In this document: in pieces, positions 16,839 through 26,236 of the stretch
Layout: each line of letters begins with the position of its first letter
Position numbering within the stretch: position 1 is the stretch's first letter
Origin: Alkalicoccus luteus
GTDB lineage: Bacteria > Bacillota > Bacilli > Bacillales > Salisediminibacteriaceae
DNA length: 64,000 nt
Direction: 5' to 3' (one strand)
Assembly: GCA_052061695.1 (NCBI GenBank)
Contig: JBPZEY010000010.1
Position numbers and translations under genes: made by a program
Notes under the pieces: generated by a model
What the model was told of the DNA's origin: nothing
What the model saw: the letters and a program-made list of their open reading frames with translations, nothing else
Database searches by the model: none

Positions 16839-18686
16839 GTGAATGCAAGAAGGCGTCAGCTGGTGCAGATGATGATCAACGGCCAGACGCAATTTAAGCT
16901 GAAGGACTGCGAGGCGATGTTCAACGTCGGCGAGCGGACGGTCCGCTACGATTTAGAGCATGTAGCCGGGTGGCTGGAAGATTATGACGTGACGTTTACG
17001 CACGCATCGGGACAAGGCTACTGGGAGCTTGCCGGAGCACTTGATGCCGATAAACGGCGCGAGCTGGATGAAGCGATGAATTTGTACGGAAGATCCGACG
17101 CAGCAGAGGAACGATACCTGTTAATCGCGTACGAGCTGCTGATCGAAACGCGCAGTCAGTCGCTTAGGGAGCTGGCAGAAGAGCTGGAGGTCAGCCGCGG
17201 AACAGTTTTGCAGGAAATGGAAAAGGTCGAGCAGCTGACAGACATGTTTTCATTAACGCTGGAACGAGGGCGCAAAGGCTTTGCCATTCTCGGCTCTGAA
17301 AAAGCAAAGCGGCTCGCGCTTCTAAGTGTGATGAGCAGGTTGGAAGCAGCTTGGAACAGCATGAATCCGGTGCCGTACCTGAACTGGTCGGAAATTTCGA
17401 TGAAGGAAATGGAGAAAGCCGTGGCGCTGACAGAGGAACTGCCGGAGACGGTCAGTCCGACCGCCTTTTTAAAGGTATGGATGCTGCAGCTGCAGCGAAT
17501 GCGGACAGGCGAGATGCTGCAGGAGGAACAGCCGAAAGCGGAACCTTGGTTTGAAGAGGTGTGGCACGAGTTTTGTCAGACGGTCGGTGTGGATACGACA
17601 GAGCGGAATATGGCGTTTGCCTGCTGTTATTTGAAAGCGACTTCAAACCTGTATCCGAAGAACGTGCCGGACTACAACGACGATCCAGTGTTTCTTGCGT
17701 TCGTTGAAGAAACCAGTACGCGTATGGGTTTAACCGGTTACAGCGACGAACAGATCCGCTACATTTACCGCGAATGGCAGGCGTTTCACTACGCAGGTGA
17801 GTGCGGCATCCGCTATTTGCACCCGCTGAAAAAGAAAGTCGAAGAACAGTATCCCTTCATCGTCTTCCACGTGCAGGAGGCGCTCGGCACCGGTCCGGAA
17901 CGAACAGCTGATGACATTATTCCTATTGCCATGAGCTTTGCGGCGATTTATGAAAAGGCTTCCTTTGACAATGAGCGTTACCAAATCTGGGTTATGTGCC
18001 CGGGCGGTATCGCAGCGGGACGATTGTTAACCGCGTCCCTCATGAAGCATTTTCCGCAGCTGGACGTCAAGCGCACCGCAGCGGTGTCGATGCTGCATAA
18101 GGATAACGGCTGGGACAAGCCGGACTTTATCGTATCTACGGTGACGCTGCCCGATTCTCCGTACCCGTACGTGACGATCAATCCCGTCATGACGCGTGAC
18201 GAGATCACGAAGGTTGAACACTTTATGAAGGATCTTGAAGAGAAAAGAGGCGCGGCCAAGCTGACGGAGACGACCCCTTCTGTGCAGGCGCTCATTCCGG
18301 CGTCGCGCACGGCGGTGATGGACACGACAGATCTGGACAAAATCCTGGAAACCGGCGTTGATCTGTTGAAAGAGGACGAGGTCGTTGAAGTGGCTTTCCT
18401 TGAGGATATACGCAAAACGGTGATCGACAAGGCGTACTTATATGAAATTGTCCCGGGGCTCTTATTCGTTCACACGCACTCGGATCATGTGAACCGGCCC
18501 GGATTCAGCCTCGTGCAGCTAACGGCGCCTTACCGATCGGAAAAATTGCATTCACACGCGGTCCTGTTTATGGCAACACCTGACAAGTATGCACACCTTC
18601 CGCAGCTGCAGTATTTGTATCAGCTGCTTACAAACAGCGATAGCATGCAGCAGCTGCTGCACGGCGAAATAAAACATGAACAATGA
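16839..18686 (+). CDS. PRD-containing transcriptional activator (MtlR/LicR-like) of the adjacent PTS
   Basis: The 615-residue regulator, started at GTG 16839 because gggaggtgagcaac precedes it, has two N-terminal HTH domains (NVGERTVRYDL and EELEVSRGTVLQEM), a PTS regulation domain in the middle (HYAGECGIRYLHPLKKKVEE, DIIPIAMSFAAIYEKA), an EIIB-like domain with Cys387 (VMCPGGIAAGRLL) and a C-terminal EIIA-like domain (LFVHTHSDHVNRPGFSLV). Such proteins activate PTS operons when their PRD or EIIB/EIIA sites are phosphorylated by HPr and the cognate EII. The EIIA, EIIB and EIIC genes follow directly, which makes them the likely targets. Confidence 0.9.
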   Translation: MNARRRQLVQMMINGQTQFKLKDCEAMFNVGERTVRYDLEHVAGWLEDYDVTFTHASGQGYWELAGALDADKRRELDEAMNLYGRSDAAEERYLLIAYELLIETRSQSLRELAEELEVSRGTVLQEMEKVEQLTDMFSLTLERGRKGFAILGSEKAKRLALLSVMSRLEAAWNSMNPVPYLNWSEISMKEMEKAVALTEELPETVSPTAFLKVWMLQLQRMRTGEMLQEEQPKAEPWFEEVWHEFCQTVGVDTTERNMAFACCYLKATSNLYPKNVPDYNDDPVFLAFVEETSTRMGLTGYSDEQIRYIYREWQAFHYAGECGIRYLHPLKKKVEEQYPFIVFHVQEALGTGPERTADDIIPIAMSFAAIYEKASFDNERYQIWVMCPGGIAAGRLLTASLMKHFPQLDVKRTAAVSMLHKDNGWDKPDFIVSTVTLPDSPYPYVTINPVMTRDEITKVEHFMKDLEEKRGAAKLTETTPSVQALIPASRTAVMDTTDLDKILETGVDLLKEDEVVEVAFLEDIRKTVIDKAYLYEIVPGLLFVHTHSDHVNRPGFSLVQLTAPYRSEKLHSHAVLFMATPDKYAHLPQLQYLYQLLTNSDSMQQLLHGEIKHEQ

Positions 18687-18695
18687 GGTGGAACA

Positions 18696-19157
18696 ATGAT
18701 GACAGATTTTCAAGTGGATACGCGCTGTATCCAATGGCAGAAGGAAGCGGTCAACTGGCGCGAGGCGATTGCCGTAAGCGCAGAGCCGCTTGTACAGAAT
18801 GACTACATCGCCGACTCCTACGTCGAGGCAATGATCTCCAACATCGACGAGCTCGGACCGTATATTTTGATCGCGCCGAATGTGGCACTGCCGCATGCCC
18901 GTCCGGAAAACGGCGTGAGCCGGGCAGGCATCTCGCTTACGGTGTTTCAGGAGCCGGTTCCATTTCCGGCAGACAGCGAGGGCTCGGTGAAAACGGCGCG
19001 GGTGTTTATCTGTCTCGCGGCAGTCGATTCCGACTCCCACCTGAACATGCTCCAGAAAATATCCGGATGGATCGATGACAGCAATCTGATGAAGGACCTG
19101 CTTCATGCAGGCTCCGAAGACGAAGTGAAACAGCTGCTCACAAGCAGCCAAAATTAA
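18696..19157 (+). CDS. PTS EIIA component, fructose/ascorbate type
   Basis: This 153-residue EIIA has the phosphorylated histidine in VALPHARPENG (His67), the family hallmark. It relays phosphate from HPr to the EIIB encoded next. The gene starts nine bases after the regulator with gaggtgg as ribosome binding site. It is the second gene of a four-gene operon (regulator, EIIA, EIIB, EIIC). Confidence 0.92.
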   Translation: MMTDFQVDTRCIQWQKEAVNWREAIAVSAEPLVQNDYIADSYVEAMISNIDELGPYILIAPNVALPHARPENGVSRAGISLTVFQEPVPFPADSEGSVKTARVFICLAAVDSDSHLNMLQKISGWIDDSNLMKDLLHAGSEDEVKQLLTSSQN

Positions 19158-19174
19158 ACGAAGAGGTGACGAAC

Positions 19175-19444
19175 ATGAAAGTATTATGTGTATGTGGAAT
19201 GGGATTTGGATCAAGCTTGATGCTGAAAATGACGGCAGAAAAGGTGCTGAAAAACAAGGACGTAAAAGCAGACGTGGAGGCAGTAGATTTTGGAACGGCG
19301 CAGAGCGTTACGGCGGACTTGATTTTGACGAACAATGAATTTGCATCCCAGCTGCAGGGCGGCCAGGCGTTTGTAAAAGCGATTGTCAACATGGCAAGCG
19401 AGCAGGAAGTAGAAAGTGCGATTGAGGAGTTTTTGAACAAATAG
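19175..19444 (+). CDS. ulaB: PTS EIIB component, ascorbate (Ula/Sga) type
   Basis: An 89-residue EIIB with the phosphocysteine loop VCGMGFGSSLMLK (Cys7). The start at 19175 is preferred to the GTG at 19166 because aagaggtgacgaac then gives proper spacing. It takes phosphate from the EIIA and passes it to the sugar bound by the EIIC. Substrate cannot be fixed from sequence. Confidence 0.9.
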   Translation: MKVLCVCGMGFGSSLMLKMTAEKVLKNKDVKADVEAVDFGTAQSVTADLILTNNEFASQLQGGQAFVKAIVNMASEQEVESAIEEFLNK

Positions 19445-19467
19445 GCTTTAAGGGGGCATGATCGAGG

Positions 19468-20736
19468 ATGGGGTTCTTTGAATTTTTGATGAATGAGATT
19501 TTGAGCCTGCCGGAAGTGCTGGTCGGTCTGATCGTCATGACCGGGCTGCTTCTGCAGAAGGCTAATTTCTCGAAGGTGTTCGCAGGTACAACGAAAAGCA
19601 TCATCGGCTTCCTGATTCTTGGTGCTGGTGCCGGCGTCGTAATCGGCTCGCTCGATTCACTCGGCGGCATCATTCAGGACCGGTTTAATATCCAAGGGGT
19701 TATTCCGAACAACGAGGCGATCGTCGCGATTGCCCAGCAGACGCTCGGAACGGAAACGGCGCTGATCATGGGCTTTGGTTTCCTTGCTAACATTTTGTTC
19801 GCGCGTTTTACACCGCTGAAGTACATTTTCCTGACTGGTCACCATACGTTTTTCATGGCGGCACTGTTATCCGCGGTGCTCGGAACAGCCGGCATGAGCG
19901 GGATTACGCTTGTGACGACCGGGTCACTGATTCTCGGCGGGGTGATGGTACTGATGCCGGCACTTGCGCAGCCGTTTATGCGTAAAGTAACCGGCGGCGA
20001 TGAAATCGCGATGGGCCACTTTGGCACGATCGGCTACGTTTCTGCAGGACTTGTCGCAAAAGCAGTCGGCAACGAGAAGAAGACGACAGAGGACATAAAA
20101 ATTCCAGAGCAGTGGTCCTTTTTACGTGACTCCCTCATTTCAACAGCGCTCACGATGGTTGTCATGTTCCTGATTCTTGTTCTCATTGCCGGTCCTGAGG
20201 TTGTCGGCACGTATGCAGGCGACCAGAACTATATTATGTTCGGATTGATGCAGGGGATCACGTTCGCAGCAGGCTTCAGCATCATTATGTACGGGGTACG
20301 CATGATCCTGACAGAAATCGTACCAGCGTTTAAAGGGATCGCTGAAAAGCTTGTTCCCGGTGCGAAACCGGCCCTTGATGTACCAATCATTTTCAACTAC
20401 GCGCCGACAGCTGTTATCATCGGCTTCATCTCCAGCTTCATCGGCGGACTGATCGGCATGGCGATGCTTGGCATCTTCTCGCTGGCGCTCATCATTCCAG
20501 GACTCGTGCCGCACTTCTTCACAGGTGCCGGAGCTGGTGTCTTCGGAAACGCCGTCGGCGGACGTGTCGGAGCCGCGGCAGGCGGATTCACAAACGGGAT
20601 TCTTATCAGCTTCATCCCGGCCTTCCTGCTCCCGGTTCTTGGCGGACTGGGCATTGAAAACACCACGTTCGGCGACTCCGACTTCGGTGTCATCGGGATT
20701 CTGATTGGCTCACTCGCTAACTTGTTTGGCGGATAA
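19468..20736 (+). CDS. ulaA: PTS EIIC component, ascorbate (UlaA/SgaT) family
   Basis: The 422-residue polytopic membrane protein has the UlaA-type beginning (FLMNEILSLPEVLVGLIVMTGLLLQ) and the conserved stretch FTPLKYIFLTGHHTFFMAAL, with about ten or more membrane segments. It is the permease of the operon. The known l-ascorbate catabolic genes (lactonase, decarboxylase, epimerases) are absent from the window, so the substrate may be ascorbate or a related acid. Confidence 0.92.
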   Translation: MGFFEFLMNEILSLPEVLVGLIVMTGLLLQKANFSKVFAGTTKSIIGFLILGAGAGVVIGSLDSLGGIIQDRFNIQGVIPNNEAIVAIAQQTLGTETALIMGFGFLANILFARFTPLKYIFLTGHHTFFMAALLSAVLGTAGMSGITLVTTGSLILGGVMVLMPALAQPFMRKVTGGDEIAMGHFGTIGYVSAGLVAKAVGNEKKTTEDIKIPEQWSFLRDSLISTALTMVVMFLILVLIAGPEVVGTYAGDQNYIMFGLMQGITFAAGFSIIMYGVRMILTEIVPAFKGIAEKLVPGAKPALDVPIIFNYAPTAVIIGFISSFIGGLIGMAMLGIFSLALIIPGLVPHFFTGAGAGVFGNAVGGRVGAAAGGFTNGILISFIPAFLLPVLGGLGIENTTFGDSDFGVIGILIGSLANLFGG

Positions 20737-20740
20737 TAAA

Positions 20741-20777
20741 AACGACCGGTTCTGCATGAAGCAGGCCGGTCGTTTTT
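20741..20777 (+). terminator. Terminator of the PTS operon
   Basis: Stem aacgaccgg / ccggtcgtt with a T run following. Confidence 0.92.
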
Positions 20778-20859
20778 TATGACGGACTGTATGTTATGGA
20801 TACAGACCAGGTGACAAATAGAAAAGCGGTCGTTCGGCGGAGTCGGGGAGCCGGCGCAG

Positions 20860-21165
20860 TCAGCTCTGTTCCGGATACTTCTTGCCGTTTTTCTGAATTT
20901 TGTCCTGAATGATCTCCTGCACGTCGAGCTCGAGCTCGTCGCACATCATTAGGGCGTAGATCATGACGTCGGCAATTTCATCGCGTATGTTGTCGATGTT
21001 TTTTGTTACAGCGTCCTCGCTTGAAAGCCACTGAAAATCCTCCAGCAGCTCAGCTGCCTCAATCGAGAGGGAGAGGGCAAGGTCCTTTGGGTTGTGGTAC
21101 TGTCTCCAGCCGCGGGCATCGCGGAAGTCGTTGATCTGATTGATTAACTGCTGCCAATCCTTCAT
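20860..21165 (-). CDS. MazG-like nucleotide pyrophosphohydrolase
   Basis: The 101-residue protein fits the short MazG-like family (all-alpha NTP pyrophosphatases): EAAELLEDFQW gives the first EExxE-like metal site and RDEIADVMIYALMMCDEL the second (E-x3-D). These enzymes hydrolyse (d)NTPs to NMP and pyrophosphate. Start at 21165 uses gcaggaggagcgaca; ATGA overlap with the helicase gene upstream shows coupling, which is unusual context and suggests a joint role. Confidence 0.88.
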   Translation of the reverse strand: MKDWQQLINQINDFRDARGWRQYHNPKDLALSLSIEAAELLEDFQWLSSEDAVTKNIDNIRDEIADVMIYALMMCDELELDVQEIIQDKIQKNGKKYPEQS

Positions 21166-22805
21166 TGTCGCTCCTCCTGTAGTTCCAGCATACGTTCGCG
21201 CAGACATGGATCGGTCGGATAGATGCAGAGACCATGAATGCCTCGCTTCATGAGCACGTTCAGGGAGTTCAAAATGATCTGCTCCTTCACCTGCGCGATC
21301 TCCTCCTGCGTCATGTCGTTTCTCGACTGAAAGGCCCCGGTATCCCGGTAAGCGTTCGTGTCGATGCGGATGCGGTCGTTTTCTTTATCATAGCGGATAG
21401 ATGGTCCGAGCACGACCCCCGTGTAGTTCAAATCAAAGCCCTGCACCGTGTAAATAGAGCCTACTTCATAAATCGTCTCCGGCTGTTCGGCCCACGTTAC
21501 GTCGTCCTGCGTGCGGTTCCACGGCATGTTAAGTCCGGTTTCATCGACGAGATAATCTGCTCCGTCTTTTTTATGCAAGTAGTCAAACGTCGAGACGATA
21601 CGCGCCAGGCCATATGCCTCATTGTGCGCTTCGATCTCCTTGCGAAACGCATCCGGTTCGGCGAATACCTGCAGCTGAAAGGAGCTATCAGCGCGATCCG
21701 GGATCGGCTTCAATTCTTTCGCGACAAACGCGTCGATCCATGCCTTAGCGGGAGCGTCAATGTTCATACGCATCTGATTGGTCAGCCGCATTCGCTCTGC
21801 CCGGTATGTGCCCGTAATTTCCTCCATCAGCCGGTCGTTCCAGTAGCTTTTCAGCTTCAGCACCTGCATCCGGTCAAAAATGACGATCGTGACGCGGCTC
21901 CGTTTGATGATTTCCTGCAGCTGATTGTCATAGTGAAAATTGTTGTAGGCGTCGGGCTTTGAGAGCAGCAGATGCGCCTCGTCAACGAGCACAATGTCAG
22001 CATTCGTGTGGTGCTTGTCCATCTTGTTAATAAATGACGTCGGCTTGTCGAAGTGCTTTTTCTTCAAGTTCGGCAGGCTTCCGGTCATGCTTTTATAGGT
22101 TTTCAGCATTTCCCCGTGATTGACGAGCAGCCGGTTTTCCGTCTGATGCAGCGGGGAGGAAGGTTCATTTGCAGCATCTTGAATCGTGTTAAACAAGGAG
22201 CTTAGCAGCACACTTTTTCCCGTACCGGCATCGCCTTCGACGATAAACACGCGATGCCCGTCCGTCTGCGCGTGCTTCCGGCAGAAGTCCAGCACACGCT
22301 CCTTTACATCCAGCTGCTCCGGCGTCAGCTCTTTATAAGGGGAGAGCTTGTAGACGTCTTTGTTCTCAAGCGCATCAATCGTTCCTTCGACAATATCTTC
22401 GTTGCGGAGCCGCTCCCAAATATCGCGGAACAGCGTGTCGTTGTAATACACTTTGTCGTAATAATTATGCATTTGCCGTGACGCCGTCTGGCTCACATTT
22501 TGCAGCTCATAGCGGCTGTCGGCGATAAATAAATTAATCAGCCTCGACTCAATGTTATACGTCGCCGACTGATTCAGACGGCGGTGGCCGATTAAAATCT
22601 GCTGGTCGAGCTTGCTGCGGCGGTCGTCTGCCAGGTGCTGCCGCAGCCTGCGCGCCGCCTGTACCGTCTGCCCGATGTAGGCAGCCGGCTTTTTGCGATT
22701 GTTATGCAAAATATAGACGATCGGGTAGTTCGTCAAATGCTCCGATTCAATCCCGTTCACCGCACGCTCCTCGAAAGGTCCCGTTTCAATAATCAGTTCA
22801 TCCAT
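21162..22805 (-). CDS. GIY-YIG nuclease domain fused to DUF2075 (Schlafen-group) helicase
   Basis: The 547-residue protein starts with a GIY-YIG-like domain (YPIVYILHNN near 27-36, AYIGQT at 42-47, N in ATYNIESRLI near 83) and continues with a DUF2075 P-loop helicase domain: Walker A GDAGTGKS at 191-198, Walker B DEAH at 275-278, and IYTVQGFDLNYTGVVLGPSI near the C-terminus. DUF2075 proteins are related to the helicase part of Schlafen proteins. A nuclease-helicase fusion coupled by a four-base overlap to a MazG-like hydrolase resembles stress or phage-response modules, but no function is proven. Confidence 0.88.
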   Translation of the reverse strand: MDELIIETGPFEERAVNGIESEHLTNYPIVYILHNNRKKPAAYIGQTVQAARRLRQHLADDRRSKLDQQILIGHRRLNQSATYNIESRLINLFIADSRYELQNVSQTASRQMHNYYDKVYYNDTLFRDIWERLRNEDIVEGTIDALENKDVYKLSPYKELTPEQLDVKERVLDFCRKHAQTDGHRVFIVEGDAGTGKSVLLSSLFNTIQDAANEPSSPLHQTENRLLVNHGEMLKTYKSMTGSLPNLKKKHFDKPTSFINKMDKHHTNADIVLVDEAHLLLSKPDAYNNFHYDNQLQEIIKRSRVTIVIFDRMQVLKLKSYWNDRLMEEITGTYRAERMRLTNQMRMNIDAPAKAWIDAFVAKELKPIPDRADSSFQLQVFAEPDAFRKEIEAHNEAYGLARIVSTFDYLHKKDGADYLVDETGLNMPWNRTQDDVTWAEQPETIYEVGSIYTVQGFDLNYTGVVLGPSIRYDKENDRIRIDTNAYRDTGAFQSRNDMTQEEIAQVKEQIILNSLNVLMKRGIHGLCIYPTDPCLRERMLELQEERQ

Positions 22806-23077
22806 GGAAGAAGTCTCCTAGCCGGTTTTTGTTTAGCTTATCATACTGATCATAGAATCTTCACCTGCTTTCGACAAAAGCGTCGACAGCAATGTCGCAC
22901 TTTTCTTCCTATTTAAACTATCGAAAGCGTTTTATTATCGTGCTATCAGTGATAAACTATTACGTGTAGCAAAATGAACTGGAAAAGGTGTGGAACCTGG
23001 TCGAATGTCATTGTTTCGCTGTCGTCTTTTGAAGCGGCTGCATCTTTTCCGAAAAACGTAAGGAGTAGGAAGAGATT
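22806..23077. other. Intergenic region between the helicase gene and mqo
   Basis: Divergent promoters are expected here. The only definite signal is aaggagtaggaagagatt before mqo. No small gene with coding signal is seen. Confidence 0.5.
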
Positions 23078-24583
23078 ATGAGCAGAGAGCAAAAACAAGC
23101 AGATGTACTATTAATAGGTGCCGGTATCATGAGTGCGACGCTTGGTTCCCTGATGAAGGAGCTTGCTCCGGATTGGAACATCAAAGTGTTTGAAAAGCTC
23201 GGCAGTGCCGGTGAAGAAAGCTCGAACGAATGGAATAACGCAGGAACAGGACACGCGGCGCTGTGCGAGCTCAACTATACGCACGAACAGCCGGACGGCT
23301 CGGTTGATATTACGAAGGCTGTGAAAATAAACGAGCAGTTTAACGAGTCAAAGCAGTACTGGTCATACCTCGTTAACAGCGGCAGAATCACGAACCCGCG
23401 CGATTTTATCGGGGCCCTTCCGCACATCAGCTTCGTGCAGGGAGAGGACAATGTTCAGTTTCTGTACCGCCGCTTTGAGGCGATGAAGGCGAATCCGCTG
23501 TTTGCCGACATGGAGTTTTCCGATGATCCGGCTGAGCTGAAGAAGTGGATTCCGCTCATGATGGAAAACCGGAAGCTTGACATGCCGGTAGCGGCTACGC
23601 GCATCGAAGGCGGAACGGACGTGAACTTCGGAGCGCTCACGCGCGTGCTTTTTGAGCAGCTTGAAGAAAAAGGCGTGGAATTAAACTACAACCGCACGGT
23701 AGAAGACCTCGCCCAGCAGGAAGACGGCCGCTGGGAAGTGAAAGTCACCAATCACGAAAGTGGTACTGTTGAGCATCACACGGCGCGCTTTGTTTTTATC
23801 GGCGGCGGAGGCGGAAGCCTTCACCTGTTGCAGAAGTCCGGTATCCCGGAAGGAAAAGGCTACGGCGGATTTCCCGTGAGCGGCATATTTATGTCGTGCT
23901 CGAACCCGGAAGTCGTCAAAAAGCATTTCGCCAAAGTATACGGGAAAGCACCAGTCGGCGCACCGCCGATGTCCGTGCCGCATTTGGACACGCGCTTTAT
24001 CGATAATAAGGAATCCCTTCTTTTCGGTCCGTTTGCCGGCTTTTCACCGAAGTTTTTAAAGGAAGGATCCTACACCGATCTCATCACGTCCATTCGTCCG
24101 AACAACCTGACGACGATGCTTGCCGCTGGTGCAAAAAACACGGCGCTTACTGCGTACCTGATCAAGCAGGTGATGCAGACGAAAGAGAAGCGGATCGAAG
24201 CGCTGCGTGAATTTATTCCGGACGCGAAAAGCGAGGACTGGGAAATGATCACAGCCGGTCAGCGCGTGCAGGTGATTAAGGATACGGAAAACGGGAAAGG
24301 CACGCTTCAGTTTGGCACTGAGGTCATCAACTCTGCCGACGGGTCCATTGCCGCCCTGCTCGGCGCGTCGCCTGGAGCCTCCACTGCTGTATCGGTGATG
24401 CTTGATATCATCGAGCGCTGCTTCCCGGACCGCGTGAAGGAATGGGAGCCGAAGATTAAAGAAATGGTGCCGTCCTACGGATTAAAGCTGTCAGAGCATC
24501 CGGAGCTGATCCGCGAGCTGCAGGCGAAAACCGACAAGGCACTCGGTCTGACAGTAAATGAACAAGCAGAATCGACGTTATAA
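23078..24583 (+). CDS. mqo: Malate:quinone oxidoreductase
   Basis: This 501-residue FAD-dependent membrane-associated enzyme oxidises malate to oxaloacetate and reduces quinone. The dinucleotide motif VLLIGAGIMSATLGSLMKEL near the N-terminus, SNEWNNAGTGHAALCELNYT, and FGPFAGFSPKFLKEGS are characteristic, as is the C-terminal GASPGASTAVSVMLD. Length is as expected. It stands alone between a divergent gene and a terminator. Confidence 0.97.
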   Translation: MSREQKQADVLLIGAGIMSATLGSLMKELAPDWNIKVFEKLGSAGEESSNEWNNAGTGHAALCELNYTHEQPDGSVDITKAVKINEQFNESKQYWSYLVNSGRITNPRDFIGALPHISFVQGEDNVQFLYRRFEAMKANPLFADMEFSDDPAELKKWIPLMMENRKLDMPVAATRIEGGTDVNFGALTRVLFEQLEEKGVELNYNRTVEDLAQQEDGRWEVKVTNHESGTVEHHTARFVFIGGGGGSLHLLQKSGIPEGKGYGGFPVSGIFMSCSNPEVVKKHFAKVYGKAPVGAPPMSVPHLDTRFIDNKESLLFGPFAGFSPKFLKEGSYTDLITSIRPNNLTTMLAAGAKNTALTAYLIKQVMQTKEKRIEALREFIPDAKSEDWEMITAGQRVQVIKDTENGKGTLQFGTEVINSADGSIAALLGASPGASTAVSVMLDIIERCFPDRVKEWEPKIKEMVPSYGLKLSEHPELIRELQAKTDKALGLTVNEQAESTL

Positions 24584-24594
24584 GATGAAACGGG

Positions 24595-24626
24595 AGCCAG
24601 TCAGTCAGCCGCTGACTGGCTTTCTT
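24595..24626 (+). terminator. Terminator after mqo
   Basis: Stem agccagtcag / ctgactggct with a moderate T-rich tail. The tail is weak, so partial readthrough to the nitrilase gene is possible. Confidence 0.7.
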
Positions 24627-24649
24627 CCGTTAAGAAGGAGGCGTCACCC

Positions 24650-25447
24650 ATGAAAATCGCGATATACCAGCCGGAGATTCCTGACACAATTGTGACAGCG
24701 GACGCTCGAAATGAGCACGTGAAACGGCTCGCCCAAGCCATCCGCCTTCACGCAGCCAAGGAGCCGTTTGACATGATCGTCCTGCCGGAGCTTGCGACGA
24801 TCACGTACAGCCGCGAAGCGTTTCTCGCTTTGGACGAGCTCGCTGAACCAGCAGACGGGGCGTCCTCAGCTGTCTTTAAGCAAACGGCGAAAGACATAGA
24901 AGCGACGATCGTTTTTGGGCTGCCGATCAAAGAGGACGGCCTGTTTTTTATCGCCCAGGTCGTCATCGATCATACTGGACACGTTGCTGCGGTCTATCGA
25001 AAACGGCACCTAGCTCAGTTTGGCGCTTCAATGGAGCGGGATTTTTTCAGCCGTGGCACAGACATCTGCACGTTTGACTGCAAGGGCGTCCGCATTGGCC
25101 TGATGATCTGCTACGACATCCGCTTTCCGGAGTACGTCCGCCGGCTCGCATGGGAAGAGGGCGCTGATGTCCTGCTACATCCGTCTGCGTTCTCAAAGGA
25201 TGATACGTACCCGAGCTGGCACGCGTTCGTTCTGACGAGAGCGCTGGAAAATCAGGTGTACCTGCTGAGCGTGAACCGTGCAGGTGCGATGTGGGGGGGG
25301 TCCGTCATGCAGCCGCCGTGGAGCGGATGGAACGTGCAGGCAGACGTGTTCGCTGAAGCGGAAGCGATCCGCGTTTATGAAATCGATGCCGGCGTTTTAG
25401 AGGACGTTCGCCGGACGTACAGCTACCGGGAGGACGCCGACTGGTAA
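24650..25447 (+). CDS. Carbon-nitrogen hydrolase (nitrilase superfamily)
   Basis: The 265-residue amidase-like enzyme has the Glu47-Lys118-Cys154 triad, seen in VLPELA, YRKRHL and MICYDIRFPEYVRR. The family cleaves omega-amides and related C-N bonds; the sequence around Cys resembles the omega-amidase/Nit1 group. Ribosome binding site aaggaggcgtcaccc precedes the ATG. The exact substrate is unknown. Confidence 0.9.
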   Translation: MKIAIYQPEIPDTIVTADARNEHVKRLAQAIRLHAAKEPFDMIVLPELATITYSREAFLALDELAEPADGASSAVFKQTAKDIEATIVFGLPIKEDGLFFIAQVVIDHTGHVAAVYRKRHLAQFGASMERDFFSRGTDICTFDCKGVRIGLMICYDIRFPEYVRRLAWEEGADVLLHPSAFSKDDTYPSWHAFVLTRALENQVYLLSVNRAGAMWGGSVMQPPWSGWNVQADVFAEAEAIRVYEIDAGVLEDVRRTYSYREDADW

Positions 25448-25515
25448 AAACACTCGCCCAATACGCCTGAACCGGCTATACTGATTTTAATCAGAGGAAA
25501 GCGGGAGGGATCGGC

Positions 25516-26175
25516 ATGAAATGGAAGCACGTATCAGATCACGCGGGCAAACTGGAGACATGGGTCGTGCTGAAGATGAGCGCCTGGGCCATTCGCGGCG
25601 ACGACGGCATTTACATCGTTGACACGGGGCTCTCGTTTATGGCCCCGAGACTGCTGAAAGAAGCGGAAAAGCTCGGGCCGGTAAAAGGCATTTTGCTGAC
25701 ACATGGCCACCTTGACCACGTCGGCGGCCTGAAAAAGCTGCTGAAAAAGCGGCGGCTTGCCGTCTATGCGCACGAGAAGGAAATTCCCTATGCAGAAGGA
25801 AGGCTCCCGTACCCTGGACGGAAAAAGCCAGAGAACATCGTTCCCGCAGGCACGCTGACCCCGCTGCCAGAGGAAGACGGTGAGCTCCTTCCCATCGCCG
25901 GTTTGCAGCCGGTGTTTACGCCTGGACACACACCGGGACACGTCTGCTACTACGAGCCGGAGACTCGCGTCATGATCACCGGTGATTTATTTACTTCTAA
26001 AAAAGGGCAGCTCAACCGGCCGATTCCGATGTTCACTGCCGATATGGATCAGGCGATCAAGAGCGCAGGAATGCTCCGTGATTATGACATCGACGTCATC
26101 AGCATCTGTCACGGGGAAGACGTAGCGGAAGGAAATGAAGCACTGGCGCAATACAGGAAAAAAATGGATAGATAA
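25516..26175 (+). CDS. MBL-fold metallo-hydrolase
   Basis: The 219-residue protein has the dinuclear zinc motif THGHLDHVGG (His63, His65, Asp67, His68), a later ligand in FTPGHTPGHVCYY, and Asp in MITGDLFTS. It is similar in size to YflN/glyoxalase II-like hydrolases. Substrate unknown. Confidence 0.9.
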   Translation: MKWKHVSDHAGKLETWVVLKMSAWAIRGDDGIYIVDTGLSFMAPRLLKEAEKLGPVKGILLTHGHLDHVGGLKKLLKKRRLAVYAHEKEIPYAEGRLPYPGRKKPENIVPAGTLTPLPEEDGELLPIAGLQPVFTPGHTPGHVCYYEPETRVMITGDLFTSKKGQLNRPIPMFTADMDQAIKSAGMLRDYDIDVISICHGEDVAEGNEALAQYRKKMDR

Positions 26176-26236
26176 TCGTGTTCAGGTCTTTCGGCGTGGT
26201 ATAATAAGTCCTATCATGAATCGAGGAGGACAGACC

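Noticed and set aside
24711..24726. Half parS-like sequence gagcacgtgaaacg in the nitrilase gene
   Set aside because: Only one half of the palindrome fits; several mismatches in the other.
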